Position numbers and translations under genes: made by a program
DNA from: Polaromonas sp. A23
Lineage (GTDB): Bacteria > Pseudomonadota > Gammaproteobacteria > Burkholderiales > Burkholderiaceae_C
Reading direction: 5' to 3'
Assembly: GCF_002001015.1 (NCBI RefSeq)
Contig: NZ_MUNO01000041.1
Span: 1-64,000 of the forward strand
DNA: 64,000 nt
Part shown: in pieces, positions 34,333 to 44,237 of the stretch
Position numbering within the stretch: the stretch's first letter is position 1
Layout of the letters: every line of letters begins with the position of its first letter
The notes under the pieces: generated by a model
Told to the model about the DNA's origin: nothing
The model's database searches: none
What the model saw: the letters and a program-made list of their open reading frames with translations, nothing else

Positions 34333-35696
34333 CGCAGACCACCGATAGGCCGAAAGCGGTCAGTTTTCGCGAAGCCTTCCGGTTCTGGCTCAAGCTCGGC
34401 TTCATCAGCTTCGGCGGGCCGGCCGGGCAGATTGCCATCATGCACCGGGAGCTGGTCGAGCAGAAACGCTGGATCTCCGAGAAGCGGTTTCTGCACGCGC
34501 TGAACTACTGCATGATGCTGCCCGGGCCGGAGGCCCAGCAGCTGGCCACCTACATCGGCTGGCTGATGCACCGCACCTGGGGCGGCGTGGTGGCCGGCGC
34601 GCTTTTCGTCTTGCCTTCGCTGTTCATCCTGGTCGCCTTGAGCTGGATCTATGTTGCCTTTGGTGATGTGCCGCTGGTGGCCGGGCTGTTCTACGGCATC
34701 AAGCCCGCGGTGGCCGCCATCGTGTTGCAGGCGGTGCACCGCATCGGCAGCAAATCATTGAAGAATCCGGTCAAAGCCCCCATTCCCTGGGCGGTAGCGG
34801 CTATCAGTTTCATAGCGATTGCAGTCCTGCACGTGCCCTTTCCCTGGGTGGTGCTGGGTGCGGCACTGACTGGGTGGCTGAGCGCCCGGTTTTCGCCTGG
34901 ACAATTTGCCGCCGGCGGTGCGCACGGGAGCACGGCGGGGCCGCATGCGCCTGCACTGATTGATGACGACACACCCACGCCCGAGCACGCGCGCTTCAGC
35001 CCCGCGCGGCTGGCCAAGGTGCTGGTCGCCGCTGCGGTGCTCTGGTTCCTGCCGATGGGCGCGCTGATGGCCTGGCAGGGCTGGAATGGGGCGCTGACGC
35101 AGATGAGCTGGTTTTTCACCAAGGCGGCGCTCCTGACTTTTGGCGGCGCCTATGCCGTGCTGCCTTATGTGTACCAGGGCGCCGTCGAGCAGTTTGGCTG
35201 GCTCACCGGGCCGCAGATGATTGACGGCCTGGCGCTCGGCGAAACCACGCCGGGGCCCTTGATCATGGTCGTGGCCTTTGTGGCGTTTGTCGGCGGCTGG
35301 ACGAAAGAAGTGCTGGGGCCGGATGCCCTGTTCCAGGGTGCAGCGCTGGCGGCATTGCTGGTGACCTGGTTCACCTTTTTGCCGTCCTTCATCTTCATCC
35401 TGGCCGGCGGACCGCTGGTGGAGTCCACGCACGGCAAGCTCCACTTCACTGCACCACTGGCGGCCATCACGGCCGCGGTGGTTGGTGTGATTGCCAGTCT
35501 CGCTCTGTTTTTCATAGCGCATGTTCTTTTTCCGACGGGGATTTCAACCGGTTTTTCTTCAAGAATGGAATGGCCGGCGCTGCTCATCATGGTTGCGGCC
35601 GGGGTTGCACTGCTGCGTTTCAAGGTGGGTGTGATTCCGGTGATTGGCGCCTGCGCGCTGGCCGGCTTGTTGCTGCGCTTGTCCGGCCTGGCCTGA
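34329..35696 (+). CDS. chrA: chromate efflux transporter ChrA
   Basis: The 455-residue membrane protein is a full-length two-domain ChrA. Each half carries the CHR motifs: [21 protein letters not shown] and [14 protein letters not shown] in the first, [19 protein letters not shown] and [20 protein letters not shown] in the second, with a linker around residues 200-235. It exports chromate. Its ATG at 34329 overlaps the chrB stop. Confidence 0.95.
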   Translation: MTQTTDRPKAVSFREAFRFWLKLGFISFGGPAGQIAIMHRELVEQKRWISEKRFLHALNYCMMLPGPEAQQLATYIGWLMHRTWGGVVAGALFVLPSLFILVALSWIYVAFGDVPLVAGLFYGIKPAVAAIVLQAVHRIGSKSLKNPVKAPIPWAVAAISFIAIAVLHVPFPWVVLGAALTGWLSARFSPGQFAAGGAHGSTAGPHAPALIDDDTPTPEHARFSPARLAKVLVAAAVLWFLPMGALMAWQGWNGALTQMSWFFTKAALLTFGGAYAVLPYVYQGAVEQFGWLTGPQMIDGLALGETTPGPLIMVVAFVAFVGGWTKEVLGPDALFQGAALAALLVTWFTFLPSFIFILAGGPLVESTHGKLHFTAPLAAITAAVVGVIASLALFFIAHVLFPTGISTGFSSRMEWPALLIMVAAGVALLRFKVGVIPVIGACALAGLLLRLSGLA

Positions 35697-35727
35697 GGGC
35701 CGCGCGGCGCCGCGTTATGCTCCAGCC

Positions 35728-37539
35728 ATGCAAGGTTCTCTGGAAACAACACCCGCCAACCCTGCGCTGAAACTGCTGGAGCGCCTGTTTGGCAACTGGG
35801 TGCATCAGGTCTCTGCGGCCACGCTGCGTGCAGACGCGACGGCCGCGGTACTTGGTGCGGTACTGGTGTTGCCGCAGGGCATTGCCTTTGCCATGCTGGC
35901 CGGGCTGCCGCCCGAATACGGGCTGTACACCGCCATCGTGCCATGCATCATTGCGGCCTTGTTTGGTTCGAGCTGGCATGTGATGTCCGGGCCGACCAAT
36001 GCCAACTCGCTGGCGCTCTTCGCCATGCTCTCGCCGCTGGCACTGGCCTTCAGCCCGGTCTATATCCAGATGGCGCTGGCTGTCACGGTGATGGTGGGCA
36101 TCATGCAATGGCTGATCGGCGCCCTCCGTCTGGGCACGCTGGCCAATTTCATTTCACCGGCGGCCTTGTTCGGCTTCACTTCCGGCGCAGCCGTGCTGAT
36201 CGGCGTCTATGCCCTGCCCGATCTGTTGGGGTTACCGGCGGCAGCTGAACACGGCGCCGCTGCCGTACTGCTGCATGTGGCCGCCATGTGGCGCGCGGTG
36301 CAGCCCGAAGCGCTGGCTGTGGCGGGCGCGACCCTTGCCACAGCTCTGCTGGTGCGGCGCCTGCGGCCAGGCTTGCCCTACATGCTGGCCGGCCTGGCCG
36401 TGGCCACTGCGCTGGCGTGGGCCTGGGTGCGTTATTCCGGCGCCGGGCCCTTGCCGCTGCGCATCATTGGCCAGATCGCCACACCCTGGCCAAAGTTTGG
36501 CATTCCCAGTGTCAGCTGGTCTGCGGTATCCGAGCTGCTGGGCCTGGCATTTGCACTGACCATCGTGGCGCTGGGGCAATCGATCTCGATTGCCAAGGCG
36601 ATGGCCGCGCGATCCGGCCAGCGTATTGATGCGAACCGCGAATTCCGCGGCCAGGGCCTGTCCAACATCGTCGGCGGTTTCTTTTCGTCCTACGTGTCCT
36701 GCGGCTCGCTGAACCGGTCCATGCCGAACCTGGAAGCCGGTGCCCGCACGCCGCTGGCGGCGGTGTTTTCTGCCATGTTGCTGCTGGTCCTGGTGGCGGT
36801 CAGCGCGGGCTTGCTGGCGCAGATTCCGATGGCCGCGCTGGCCGCCCTGCTGGTGCTGGTGGCGGTTTCGTTGCTGGACCTCAAGCGCTGGAAACAGCTG
36901 TACACCCTGAGTCGCACCGAGTTTGGTGTGGCGTTCGCCACCTTGGTGGCAACCGTCAGCATCCGGCTGGAAATTGCCATCTTGCTGGGCACACTGCTGT
37001 CGCTGATGTCTTTTCTCCACCGCACCTCCAAGCCGGCGATGCGCACCATGGGTTTTGACAGCTGGGCGCCGGACCGGCAATTCGTGGTGCTGGCGGACAG
37101 CAAAACACCGCTCCAGGAATGTCCACAACTTAAGCTGCTGCGGATGGAAGGCGAGGTGTACTTTGGCGCGACCCAGCACGTGGCCGACACGCTGCACGCG
37201 CTGCGCCACAGCCTGCAACCGCAGAAACACCTGCTGGTGATGGGCAAAAGCATGAATTTCATCGACCTGGCGGGCGCGCAGCTCTGGGAGGCCGAGCTCA
37301 ACGCGCGCCGTGCAATGGGGGGCGATCTGTACTTTCACCGCCCGCGCCCGGAAGTGATCCAGATGTGGCAGACCACGGGCTTCACCCGTTTACTCGGTCC
37401 CGAACATCAATTCCCCGACAAGCGCAGCGCGATCGCCACGATTTTCACGCGGCTGGATCCGGCCATCTGCCAGCAGTGCACCGCGCGCATTTTTGAGGAA
37501 TGCAAGACGGTGCCAGGCCCTAATCAACCGGCGGTTTGA
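35728..37539 (+). CDS. SulP-family anion (sulfate) transporter
   Basis: The 603-residue protein has about ten to twelve hydrophobic segments in residues 30-430 and a cytoplasmic STAS domain from about residue 465 (KLLRMEGEVYFGATQHV, KHLLVMGKSMNFIDLAGA). SulP motifs include VLPQGIAFAMLAGLPPEYGL and GQGLSNIVGGFF. It probably takes up sulfate or another anion. Position after chrA is of note, since chromate enters through sulfate carriers. The last 20 bases overlap the convergent DUF72 gene. Confidence 0.9.
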   Translation: MQGSLETTPANPALKLLERLFGNWVHQVSAATLRADATAAVLGAVLVLPQGIAFAMLAGLPPEYGLYTAIVPCIIAALFGSSWHVMSGPTNANSLALFAMLSPLALAFSPVYIQMALAVTVMVGIMQWLIGALRLGTLANFISPAALFGFTSGAAVLIGVYALPDLLGLPAAAEHGAAAVLLHVAAMWRAVQPEALAVAGATLATALLVRRLRPGLPYMLAGLAVATALAWAWVRYSGAGPLPLRIIGQIATPWPKFGIPSVSWSAVSELLGLAFALTIVALGQSISIAKAMAARSGQRIDANREFRGQGLSNIVGGFFSSYVSCGSLNRSMPNLEAGARTPLAAVFSAMLLLVLVAVSAGLLAQIPMAALAALLVLVAVSLLDLKRWKQLYTLSRTEFGVAFATLVATVSIRLEIAILLGTLLSLMSFLHRTSKPAMRTMGFDSWAPDRQFVVLADSKTPLQECPQLKLLRMEGEVYFGATQHVADTLHALRHSLQPQKHLLVMGKSMNFIDLAGAQLWEAELNARRAMGGDLYFHRPRPEVIQMWQTTGFTRLLGPEHQFPDKRSAIATIFTRLDPAICQQCTARIFEECKTVPGPNQPAV

Positions 37540-38386
37540 AACCCAGCCGCTGCAGCAAACCCATCGCGGCGGCAGGTGCCCGTTCCTTGGCGCCGTTGAT
37601 GAAAAACATGAAAACATCGCGTGGCGGGCCTGCCTTGGCTTTTGTTTCCACGCGCGGCAAATCGGCGAACTCGCCGCCTTCGGCCCAGGTCCGGGCTGCC
37701 TGCGCCCAGGTGTCCAGCGCTTTGGGCGCATAACCGCTGCTAACCTTGGTTTGGCTGCGCATCAGGCGGGCGTAGACAAAGTCTGCGGTCAGGTCGGCAA
37801 ACGAAGGGTAGTCGTCCGAGTCGCAGAACACGGTGGCACACCGGTACTTGCGCGCCAGCTTCAGGTAGTCCGCCGACATGAAGCTGGTATGGCGCACGTC
37901 CAGCACATGGCGCAGGGCAAGGCCGTCCACCTTGCGGGGCAGCAGCGCCAGGAAAGCTTCGAAATCTTCCGCATCGAATACCTTGGTTGGCATGAACTGC
38001 CAGACGATGGGCCCGAGCTTTCCGCCTAGTTCGCTGATGCCGCTGCCGACAAAACGCTCAATCGATTCGCCCGCTTCGGCGAGCACACGGCGGTTGGTCG
38101 TGAAGCGGCTGGCCTTGAGCGAGAACACAAAACCGCCAGGTGTTTCGTCGCGCCACTTGGCAAAAGTCGGCGGCTTGAAAGTGCTGTAGTAGGTGCCGTT
38201 GACCTCGATGGCGTTCAACTGCCGGCTGGCATAGCCCAGCTCCCTACTGTGCGGCAAGCCCGGGGGATAGAAACTCTTTCGCCAAGGCTCATAAGTCCAT
38301 CCACCGATGCCGGCACGAATTGCTGGGGTTTGGGAGGGTGTTTTTATCACAGGTTTTTTGACCATAAACAAGTGGACTGTCGCCAT
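37520..38386 (-). CDS. DUF72 (YecE-like) family protein
   Basis: The 288-residue protein is a TIM-barrel DUF72 member with IRAGIGGWTYEPWRKSFYP, LNAIEVNGTYYSTFKPPTF, FVFSLKASRFTTN and LRHVLDVRHTSF. The family's enzymatic role is not established. It is convergent with and overlaps the SulP gene by 20 bases, a compact arrangement that may impose mutual termination. Confidence 0.9.
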   Translation of the reverse strand: MATVHLFMVKKPVIKTPSQTPAIRAGIGGWTYEPWRKSFYPPGLPHSRELGYASRQLNAIEVNGTYYSTFKPPTFAKWRDETPGGFVFSLKASRFTTNRRVLAEAGESIERFVGSGISELGGKLGPIVWQFMPTKVFDAEDFEAFLALLPRKVDGLALRHVLDVRHTSFMSADYLKLARKYRCATVFCDSDDYPSFADLTADFVYARLMRSQTKVSSGYAPKALDTWAQAARTWAEGGEFADLPRVETKAKAGPPRDVFMFFINGAKERAPAAAMGLLQRLGFKPPVD

Positions 38387-38495
38387 CGTTGCAGAAAATA
38401 GCCCATCTTGCAGCTAGCCGCACTTAAACCGGCTGGCAGGACGGCACGGTCACGGGTACAGTAGCTCTTTTCGCCTCATTCCCTCCGGAGTTGTC

Positions 38496-39968
38496 ATGAA
38501 CGCCCCTCTGCATCGCGAAATTCCCCCCGGCCTGCTCGACACTGCACAGGCCTTGTCTCAGGTCAGCGCCCAGTGGGACGGCGACATCGTCAAACAGATC
38601 AGCGACTACATCACCATTCCCGCCAAGTCGCCGTCGTTCGATGCGGACTGGGCCGGGCACGGGCATATCGACACCGTGATGCGCAACGCCGCCACCTGGG
38701 TCGAGGCACAAAAAGTCGAAGGGCTCACGCTGGAGATCGTCCGGCTTGAAGGGCGCACGCCCGTGTTGTTTTTTGAAGTGCCGGCGACCAAAACCGGCGC
38801 CACAGAAACCGTCTTGATGTACGGCCATCTCGACAAGCAGCCCGAGTTCACCGGCTGGCGCAATGACCTCGGCCCGTGGACGCCCAAATACGAAGACGGC
38901 AAATTGTTCGGCCGTGGCGGCGCCGACGATGGTTATGCGGTGTATGCCAGCATCGCGGCCATCCAGGCCCTGAAAGCGCAGGGCGTGCCGCATCCGCGTA
39001 TCGTCGGCCTGGTGGAGACCTGCGAGGAGAGCGGCTCCTACGACCTGCTCCCTTATGTTGACGCGCTGCGCTCACGGTTGGGCGATGTGGGCCTGGTGAT
39101 CTGCCTGGATTCAGGTGCCGGCAACTACGATCAGCTCTGGCTCACCACCTCCCTGCGCGGCATGGCCAGTGGCGTGTTGAAGGTTGAAATTCTCACCGAA
39201 GGCGTGCATTCGGGCGATGCCAGTGGGCTGGTGCCGTCGAGCTTTCGCATCATGCGCCAGGTGTTGGACCGGCTCGAGGACAGCAAGACCGGACGCTTGC
39301 TGCCGCAAAGTTTTCACTGCGAAATTCCCGCTGAACGGCTGGTGCAGGCCAAAGCCACGGCACAAATCCTGGGCGAGGAAATTTACAAGCGCTTTCCCTG
39401 GGCGCATTACGACTGCGGCGGGGCGACCACCTTTGCCTTGCCGACCACGACCGACCCGGTCGAGGCCCTGCTCAACCGCACCTGGAAACCGACCTTGAGC
39501 GTGACCGGCGCCGACGGATTTCCCGAGATGGGCAATGCCGGAAACGTGCTGCGACCTTACACCGCCTTCAAGCTGTCCTTGCGCCTGCCTCCGCTGGTTG
39601 ATGCTGGCAGCGCGGTGCAGGAACTCAAAACGCTGCTGGAAGACAACGCGCCCTACCAGGCAAGGGTAACGTTTGAAAGTGCCGGCGGCGCCACCGGATG
39701 GAACGCACCGACCACCTCGCCCTGGTTTGAAAAGGCGCTCAACGATGCGTCACAGGCGTTTTATGGCGCACCCTGCGGCACCATTGGGCAAGGCGGCACG
39801 ATTCCCTTGATGAACATGCTGAGCCAGGGTTTTCCAAAAGCCCAGATGATGGTCTGCGGTGTGCTTGGCCCGCGCAGCAACGCGCATGGACCGAACGAGT
39901 TCCTGCATGTGCCCTACGCCAAAAAGATCACTGCGGCTGTTGCGCAGGTCATTTCCCGCATGCCCTGA
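38496..39968 (+). CDS. M20-family metallopeptidase (dipeptidase-like)
   Basis: The 490-residue protein has M20 zinc ligands in MYGHLDKQPEF (His near 110), GRGGADDGYAVYASIAA (Asp) and VETCEESGSYDL (Glu), then the lid domain and a C-terminal GTIGQGGTIPLMNML with MMVCGVLGP. It resembles acetylornithine deacetylase/dipeptidase-type enzymes. It probably cleaves small peptides or N-acyl amino acids in the cytoplasm. CCTCCGGAG precedes the ATG. Confidence 0.92.
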   Translation: MNAPLHREIPPGLLDTAQALSQVSAQWDGDIVKQISDYITIPAKSPSFDADWAGHGHIDTVMRNAATWVEAQKVEGLTLEIVRLEGRTPVLFFEVPATKTGATETVLMYGHLDKQPEFTGWRNDLGPWTPKYEDGKLFGRGGADDGYAVYASIAAIQALKAQGVPHPRIVGLVETCEESGSYDLLPYVDALRSRLGDVGLVICLDSGAGNYDQLWLTTSLRGMASGVLKVEILTEGVHSGDASGLVPSSFRIMRQVLDRLEDSKTGRLLPQSFHCEIPAERLVQAKATAQILGEEIYKRFPWAHYDCGGATTFALPTTTDPVEALLNRTWKPTLSVTGADGFPEMGNAGNVLRPYTAFKLSLRLPPLVDAGSAVQELKTLLEDNAPYQARVTFESAGGATGWNAPTTSPWFEKALNDASQAFYGAPCGTIGQGGTIPLMNMLSQGFPKAQMMVCGVLGPRSNAHGPNEFLHVPYAKKITAAVAQVISRMP

Positions 39969-39976
39969 GCTGGCGC

Positions 39977-40885
39977 ATGGACAGCAAACCGATCCTGGCG
40001 CCGTTCACGGCCCGCGATGGTGAGAACCTCGCGCTGTATGAGTGGCCCATGGAGGCCTGGCAGGCAGACGACGCCCTGCCGCCGCGCGCAGTGGTGCTGA
40101 TTGTTCACGGCCTGGGTGAACACGCGAGCCGTTATGACCATGTGGCGCGTCAGCTTCTGCACTGGGGTTTTGCGGTGCGCGCCTATGACCAGCGTGGTCA
40201 TGGCGAGTCGGGTGGCGTCCGTGGAGGGTTGACCAGCGATTCCCTGCTGCTGGAAGACCTGGCCGAAGTGGTGGACGACACGCGTCTGCGATCGGTGCGC
40301 CTGCCGCGCGCCGAGGGTGCCGGTGAAGAAGCGGCCAGCCCGCTACCGCTGGTTTTGCTGGGCCATAGCCTGGGCGGCCTGTTGGTGGGTCGTTTTGTCT
40401 CGCTCGAAATTCGTCCGGTTGATGGTCTGGTGATGTCTTCTCCGGCGCTGGACCCTGGTCTCAATGCGATTCAAAAATTCCTGTTGGCCACCCTGCCGGC
40501 GATTGCACCCAACCTTCGGGTCCACAACGGTCTCAACCCCGAGTTCATTTCACATGACCCTTTAGTGGTGCGCAAGTACCGGGCTGATCCGCTGGTGCAT
40601 GCCAAGATTTCTGCGCGGCTGGCCAAATTCATTGCGACGGCGGGGCCGGCGACCGTGGCTGCCGCATCAAGCTGGACCACGCCCACCCTGCTGATGTATG
40701 CCGGCGCGGACAAGCTGGTCAACCCGGCCGGCAGCCGCGCCTTTGCCGAAGCAGCGGCGGGCAACGGCGCCGCCCAGGTTGTGACGGTGCGCTGCTTTGA
40801 CGATCTGTACCACGAGATCTTCAACGAAACGGATGCGGCACCGGTGTTTGCCAGCCTGAAATCCTGGTTGGATGCCAGATTTTAA
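39977..40885 (+). CDS. alpha/beta hydrolase, lysophospholipase-like
   Basis: The 302-residue protein has VVLIVHGLGEHASRYDHVAR near residue 38, the nucleophile elbow LGHSLGGLLVGRF near 133, an acidic residue in MYAGADKLVNPAG near 240 and the His in DLYHEIFNE near 275. This is the layout of monoacylglycerol lipase/lysophospholipase L2 enzymes. It follows the M20 gene by 8 bases. The lipid substrate is unknown. Confidence 0.88.
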   Translation: MDSKPILAPFTARDGENLALYEWPMEAWQADDALPPRAVVLIVHGLGEHASRYDHVARQLLHWGFAVRAYDQRGHGESGGVRGGLTSDSLLLEDLAEVVDDTRLRSVRLPRAEGAGEEAASPLPLVLLGHSLGGLLVGRFVSLEIRPVDGLVMSSPALDPGLNAIQKFLLATLPAIAPNLRVHNGLNPEFISHDPLVVRKYRADPLVHAKISARLAKFIATAGPATVAAASSWTTPTLLMYAGADKLVNPAGSRAFAEAAAGNGAAQVVTVRCFDDLYHEIFNETDAAPVFASLKSWLDARF

Positions 40886-40893
40886 GAAAAATA

Positions 40894-40945
40894 CGCCACA
40901 CCCCCTTATTTGGCGGATGCTAGCAGCTATTAAATTTGTAGCAAA
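40894..40945. repeat. short palindromic intergenic repeat
   Basis: CGCCA (40894-40898) pairs with TGGCG (40911-40915), followed by GCTAGCAGCTATTAAATTTG. It resembles copies at 42880-42937 and 53055-53100, and a weaker one at 5096-5158. It lies between convergent genes and may act as a terminator. Confidence 0.5.
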
Positions 40946-42115
40946 TCAGGTGGCCTGAGGCCGGCGCTGTCGCAGCCCCAGCCAGGCCAGCGCCACGCCT
41001 GTGAGCCCCAGCGGCAGCAGGCTGCCCAGGTTCAGCAGTGTCCAGCCCTGTGTGGTGACCAGCACACCGGAGGCCAGCGAAGACAGGGCCAGCACCGCGA
41101 ACACGCAGAAATTCAATGCGCCCTGGGCCTTGTCTTTTTCTTCGGGCCGGTAGGCCGTCAGGGCCAGGGTGGTCGCACCGGTGAACAGGAAATTCCAGCC
41201 CAGCCCCAGCAGAAACAGGGCGATCAGGAACTGGTGAAGTTCGACGCCGGTCAGGGCCACCAGTACACACGCTACGTTGAGCATCAGGCCCACCGCCATG
41301 ATGGGCAGTGTGCCGAAACGCTTGATCAGGTGACCGGTGAAAAAACCTGGCGCGAACATGCCGATGACATGCCATTCGAGAACCAGGGCAGCGTCGGAAA
41401 ATGGCAGGCCGCAGACTTGCATGGCAATCGGCGTGGCCGCCATCAGCAGGTTCATCACACCAAAACCCAGGGCACTGGCCGCCGCTGCAACAATGAACAC
41501 CGGCTGGCGCATGATCTCGCTCAGTGGTCGACCACCGCTGACGGACTCCTTGGCCGGCAAAGGTGGGAACTGAATAAAAAACAGCAACCCCATGGCCAGC
41601 AGCGCCACAGCAGCCAGGGCCAGGTAGGCGCCGGCAAACGGTACGGTTGTCAGCGTGCGTGTGCCCGCTGCAAGATTGGGGCCGGCAATCGCACCGATCA
41701 AACCTCCGGCCATCACCAGCGAAATAGCTTTCTCGCGAAAGGCCGGCAAGGCCAGTTCGGCGGCGGCAAAGCGGTAAAGCTGAGCATTGGCGTTGTAGTA
41801 ACCGGCCACCACGGTGGCTGTGACCAGCAGCCAGAAGTTGCGGCTGTAGGCCGCATAGCAGCACAGCAGCGCCGAGGCGACGGCGACTGCCAAGCCGAGC
41901 TGGAACGACGTCTTGCGGCCGAAGCGCTTCTGGGTTCGCGCCACGATGCCCGTGGAGAGCGCGCCACCGACGACATAGCCCATCACGGGCAGGGTGGCCA
42001 TCCATCCCAGCGGCGCCAGATTCAGCCCCACCAGTCCGTTGATGGCGATGAAGGTGACGTTGTTGGTGAGAAACAGGCCTTGGCAGATGGCCAGCAGCCA
42101 GAGATTGCGGTTCAT
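40946..42115 (-). CDS. MFS transporter
   Basis: The 389-residue protein has about twelve hydrophobic segments starting LWLLAICQGLFLTNNVTFIA, with the loop 2-3 segment RTQKRFGRKTSFQLGLAV near residues 60-80, a major-facilitator hallmark. The substrate is unknown. It overlaps rsmE by 4 bases and so probably shares a transcript with it, though a functional link is not evident. Confidence 0.87.
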   Translation of the reverse strand: MNRNLWLLAICQGLFLTNNVTFIAINGLVGLNLAPLGWMATLPVMGYVVGGALSTGIVARTQKRFGRKTSFQLGLAVAVASALLCCYAAYSRNFWLLVTATVVAGYYNANAQLYRFAAAELALPAFREKAISLVMAGGLIGAIAGPNLAAGTRTLTTVPFAGAYLALAAVALLAMGLLFFIQFPPLPAKESVSGGRPLSEIMRQPVFIVAAAASALGFGVMNLLMAATPIAMQVCGLPFSDAALVLEWHVIGMFAPGFFTGHLIKRFGTLPIMAVGLMLNVACVLVALTGVELHQFLIALFLLGLGWNFLFTGATTLALTAYRPEEKDKAQGALNFCVFAVLALSSLASGVLVTTQGWTLLNLGSLLPLGLTGVALAWLGLRQRRPQAT

Positions 42116-42852
42116 GGTTGACTCAGTGTGAGCAGGGCCAGGCAGGCGAGCGGCGCTGTTTCGGCGCGCAGGACGCGCGGCCCCAAGTTGACAGGAACAA
42201 AGCCTTGGGCCATCGCAGCGTCTTCTTCGGCTGCGCTCAGTCCGCCTTCCGGGCCGCTAAGCAGCGTCATGGGGGTTGTGTCGCTCCATGACGCCATGGC
42301 TTGCGCCAGCGGCTGCGTACCCGCCCGCAGTGACAACAACAGCCGGGGTGCCTCTGCCGTGGCCGCGGGCAACGCGCGGAGCCAGTCGCCGAAACTAGCG
42401 ACTTCATGCAGTAGCGGCAAACGGTTACGGCCGCACTGCTCGCAGGCGGCAATCGCCACACCCTGCCAGTGGGCGAGTTTTTTTTCGGCGCGTTCGCCTT
42501 TGAGGCGGAGCACCGAACGCTCGGCCATCAGCGGGGTGATGCTGGCGGCGCCGAGCTCGCTGGCTTTTTCGACCAGCCAGTCCATGCGCTCGTTGGCTGG
42601 CATGCCCAGAACAAGGTGAACGGCGCGGTCTGTTTCGCACTCCATGGCGCGGTGCGCACCGATGGTGACTTCGACCTCGCTGCGACCCATGCGCTCAATC
42701 GCCGCTTCAAACTCTCCGCCCTGGCCATTAAAAAGCGTGATCATGTCGCCCGGTTGCAGCCGCAACACCTGAACATGGCGTGCGGCACGGTCCGGCAGGG
42801 CCAGCGTTTCCCCGCTGCGCAGCGGCAGGTCGGTGTAGAAGCGGGCGGTCAT
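42112..42852 (-). CDS. rsmE: 16S rRNA m3U1498 methyltransferase
   Basis: The 246-residue SPOUT-class enzyme methylates U1498 of 16S rRNA. It has an N-terminal PUA-like domain (RAARHVQVLRLQPGDMITLFNG) and a C-terminal trefoil-knot domain with ELGAASITPLMAERSVL, AIAACEQCGRNRLPLL, LLSGPEGGLSAAEEDAA and NLGPRVLRAETA. All match RsmE and the length is normal. Confidence 0.95.
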   Translation of the reverse strand: MTARFYTDLPLRSGETLALPDRAARHVQVLRLQPGDMITLFNGQGGEFEAAIERMGRSEVEVTIGAHRAMECETDRAVHLVLGMPANERMDWLVEKASELGAASITPLMAERSVLRLKGERAEKKLAHWQGVAIAACEQCGRNRLPLLHEVASFGDWLRALPAATAEAPRLLLSLRAGTQPLAQAMASWSDTTPMTLLSGPEGGLSAAEEDAAMAQGFVPVNLGPRVLRAETAPLACLALLTLSQP

Positions 42853-42879
42853 GGCTGTAGATCTTTCGCGAAGCAGAGG

Positions 42880-42937
42880 CCGCTATTAAAAATATAGCTA
42901 TTGACGCCCGTAAACAAAGGGCAAACGGCCAATTTAA
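42880..42937. repeat. short palindromic intergenic repeat
   Basis: CGCTATTAAAAATATAGCTA followed by TTGACGCCCGTAAACAAAGG shows the GCTAT-A/T-ATAGC element of the repeat family, in the gap between amgK and rsmE. It is related to copies at 40894 and 53055. Confidence 0.45.
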
Positions 42938-42952
42938 TGCATAAAAACAGCA

Positions 42953-44128
42953 TCAAAACGTGTAACCCACGCGGGTTTCGTTGCCCTCGATTTCGTCGAG
43001 CAGCACCATCAACGGGCCGAGTTGGCGGTAACGGGCGCAGGTGTTTCGTGCGTAGCTGATAAATCGCGGCGTGTCGGCGAGGTATTTCGGCTTGCCGTCG
43101 CGCAGCGTCAGGCGCGCGAAGATGCCGAGGATTTTCAGGTGGCGCTGCAGCCCCATCCATTCCACTGCGCGATAAAACTCGCCAAAATCATCGCCCACGG
43201 GCAGGCCGGCCTTGCGCGCCTGTTCCCAGTAACGCACGGTGATTTCAAGTACAAAGTCTTCGGGCCAGCTGACGAAGGCATCGCGCATCAGGCTGGCAAT
43301 GTCATAGGTGATGGGGCCGTAAACGGCGTCCTGGAAATCCAGTACCCCTAAAGATGGAGCCCCCACGCTTGTCACTGCGTGAGCCTTCGGCGTTGCGCTG
43401 CCCCTTTCATCTTGCATGGGGGCTAATTTTCCTAGGGGCAGCCCGTCGGAAAATTGGTTTGCCACCATCAAGTTCCTGGGCATGAAGTCGCGGTGCACAT
43501 AGACGCGCGCTCCGCCCAGCGACTGCAGGTTGCTGGCCTTGATCTGCGCGAACAGGCCATCAAGCTTGTCCTGCAGGGTGCTGTCGATCACGATGCCGCG
43601 GTGTTTTTGCATGTACCAGTCGGGAAACAGGGCCAGTTCCCGCGACAGCAGGGCTTCGTCGTAGGGCGGGAGAACATCGGCCCGCGAGGCGAGTTGCCAG
43701 CGAATCAGCGTTTCGACGGCTTCCCGATAAAGTGGGTAGGCGCATTGTTCCCGCTCGGCATCCGGCTGTGCGTCAATCAACTCCAGCATGGTTCTGGCGC
43801 CCAGGTCGCTCAGCAACATAAAGCCCTGCGCCTGGTCCCAGGCGAGTACGCGGGGTGCGTTCAGCCCGGCGTTGGCCATGAGCTCCGCGACCTTTACAAA
43901 AGGTTGGCAGTCTTCCTGCGCGGGCGGCGCATCCATGATGATGCAGCTGGCCCCCGCTTCTGTACGGACCCTGAAATAACGGCGGAAACTCGCGTCAGCC
44001 GAGGCTGGGTGCAAGGTTTGCGGCAGCAGGCCATGGGAGGGGATGCAAGCCTGCAGCCAGGCGGCAAAGGCTTGGGCGCGGGCGGCGTCCTGCCAGACAA
44101 TAGGGGAATCAATAGGGGAATCGGTCAT
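42953..44128 (-). CDS. amgK: phosphotransferase-family sugar kinase (AmgK-like) with repeat insertion
   Basis: The 391-residue aminoglycoside-phosphotransferase-fold kinase resembles AmgK, which phosphorylates MurNAc/GlcNAc at the anomeric position for cell-wall recycling. It has RRYFRVRTEAGASCIIMDAP, the catalytic loop VYVHRDFMPRNLM and the metal motif VLDFQDAVYGP. Between these two motifs lies about 36 extra residues (NQFSDGLPLGKLAPMQDERG and onward) encoded by a palindromic repeat, where homologues normally run straight on. The frame stays open. The murU partner is not adjacent. It is divergent from lptD. Confidence 0.82.
   Translation of the reverse strand: MTDSPIDSPIVWQDAARAQAFAAWLQACIPSHGLLPQTLHPASADASFRRYFRVRTEAGASCIIMDAPPAQEDCQPFVKVAELMANAGLNAPRVLAWDQAQGFMLLSDLGARTMLELIDAQPDAEREQCAYPLYREAVETLIRWQLASRADVLPPYDEALLSRELALFPDWYMQKHRGIVIDSTLQDKLDGLFAQIKASNLQSLGGARVYVHRDFMPRNLMVANQFSDGLPLGKLAPMQDERGSATPKAHAVTSVGAPSLGVLDFQDAVYGPITYDIASLMRDAFVSWPEDFVLEITVRYWEQARKAGLPVGDDFGEFYRAVEWMGLQRHLKILGIFARLTLRDGKPKYLADTPRFISYARNTCARYRQLGPLMVLLDEIEGNETRVGYTF
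43345..43438. repeat. REP-like palindromic element inside amgK
   Basis: This 94-base element has nested inverted repeats: CCCCTA (43345-43350) with TAGGGG (43433-43438), and AGCCCCCA (43358-43365) with TGGGGGCT (43417-43424). Its arm (GCCCCCACGCTTGTCACTGC) is nearly the same as one at 48080-48103, which is intergenic. It is therefore a mobile or dispersed repeat that has landed in a coding region. Confidence 0.75.
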
Positions 44129-44237
44129 GCGCTCTCTCGGCCTGCCCTGAATGGATACATCAAAAGGTGGAAAAACGGGCAGGTCGGCATAGGATAATCG
44201 GGCCTGCTGTCATAAACGGGTTTATCTCATACTTCCG

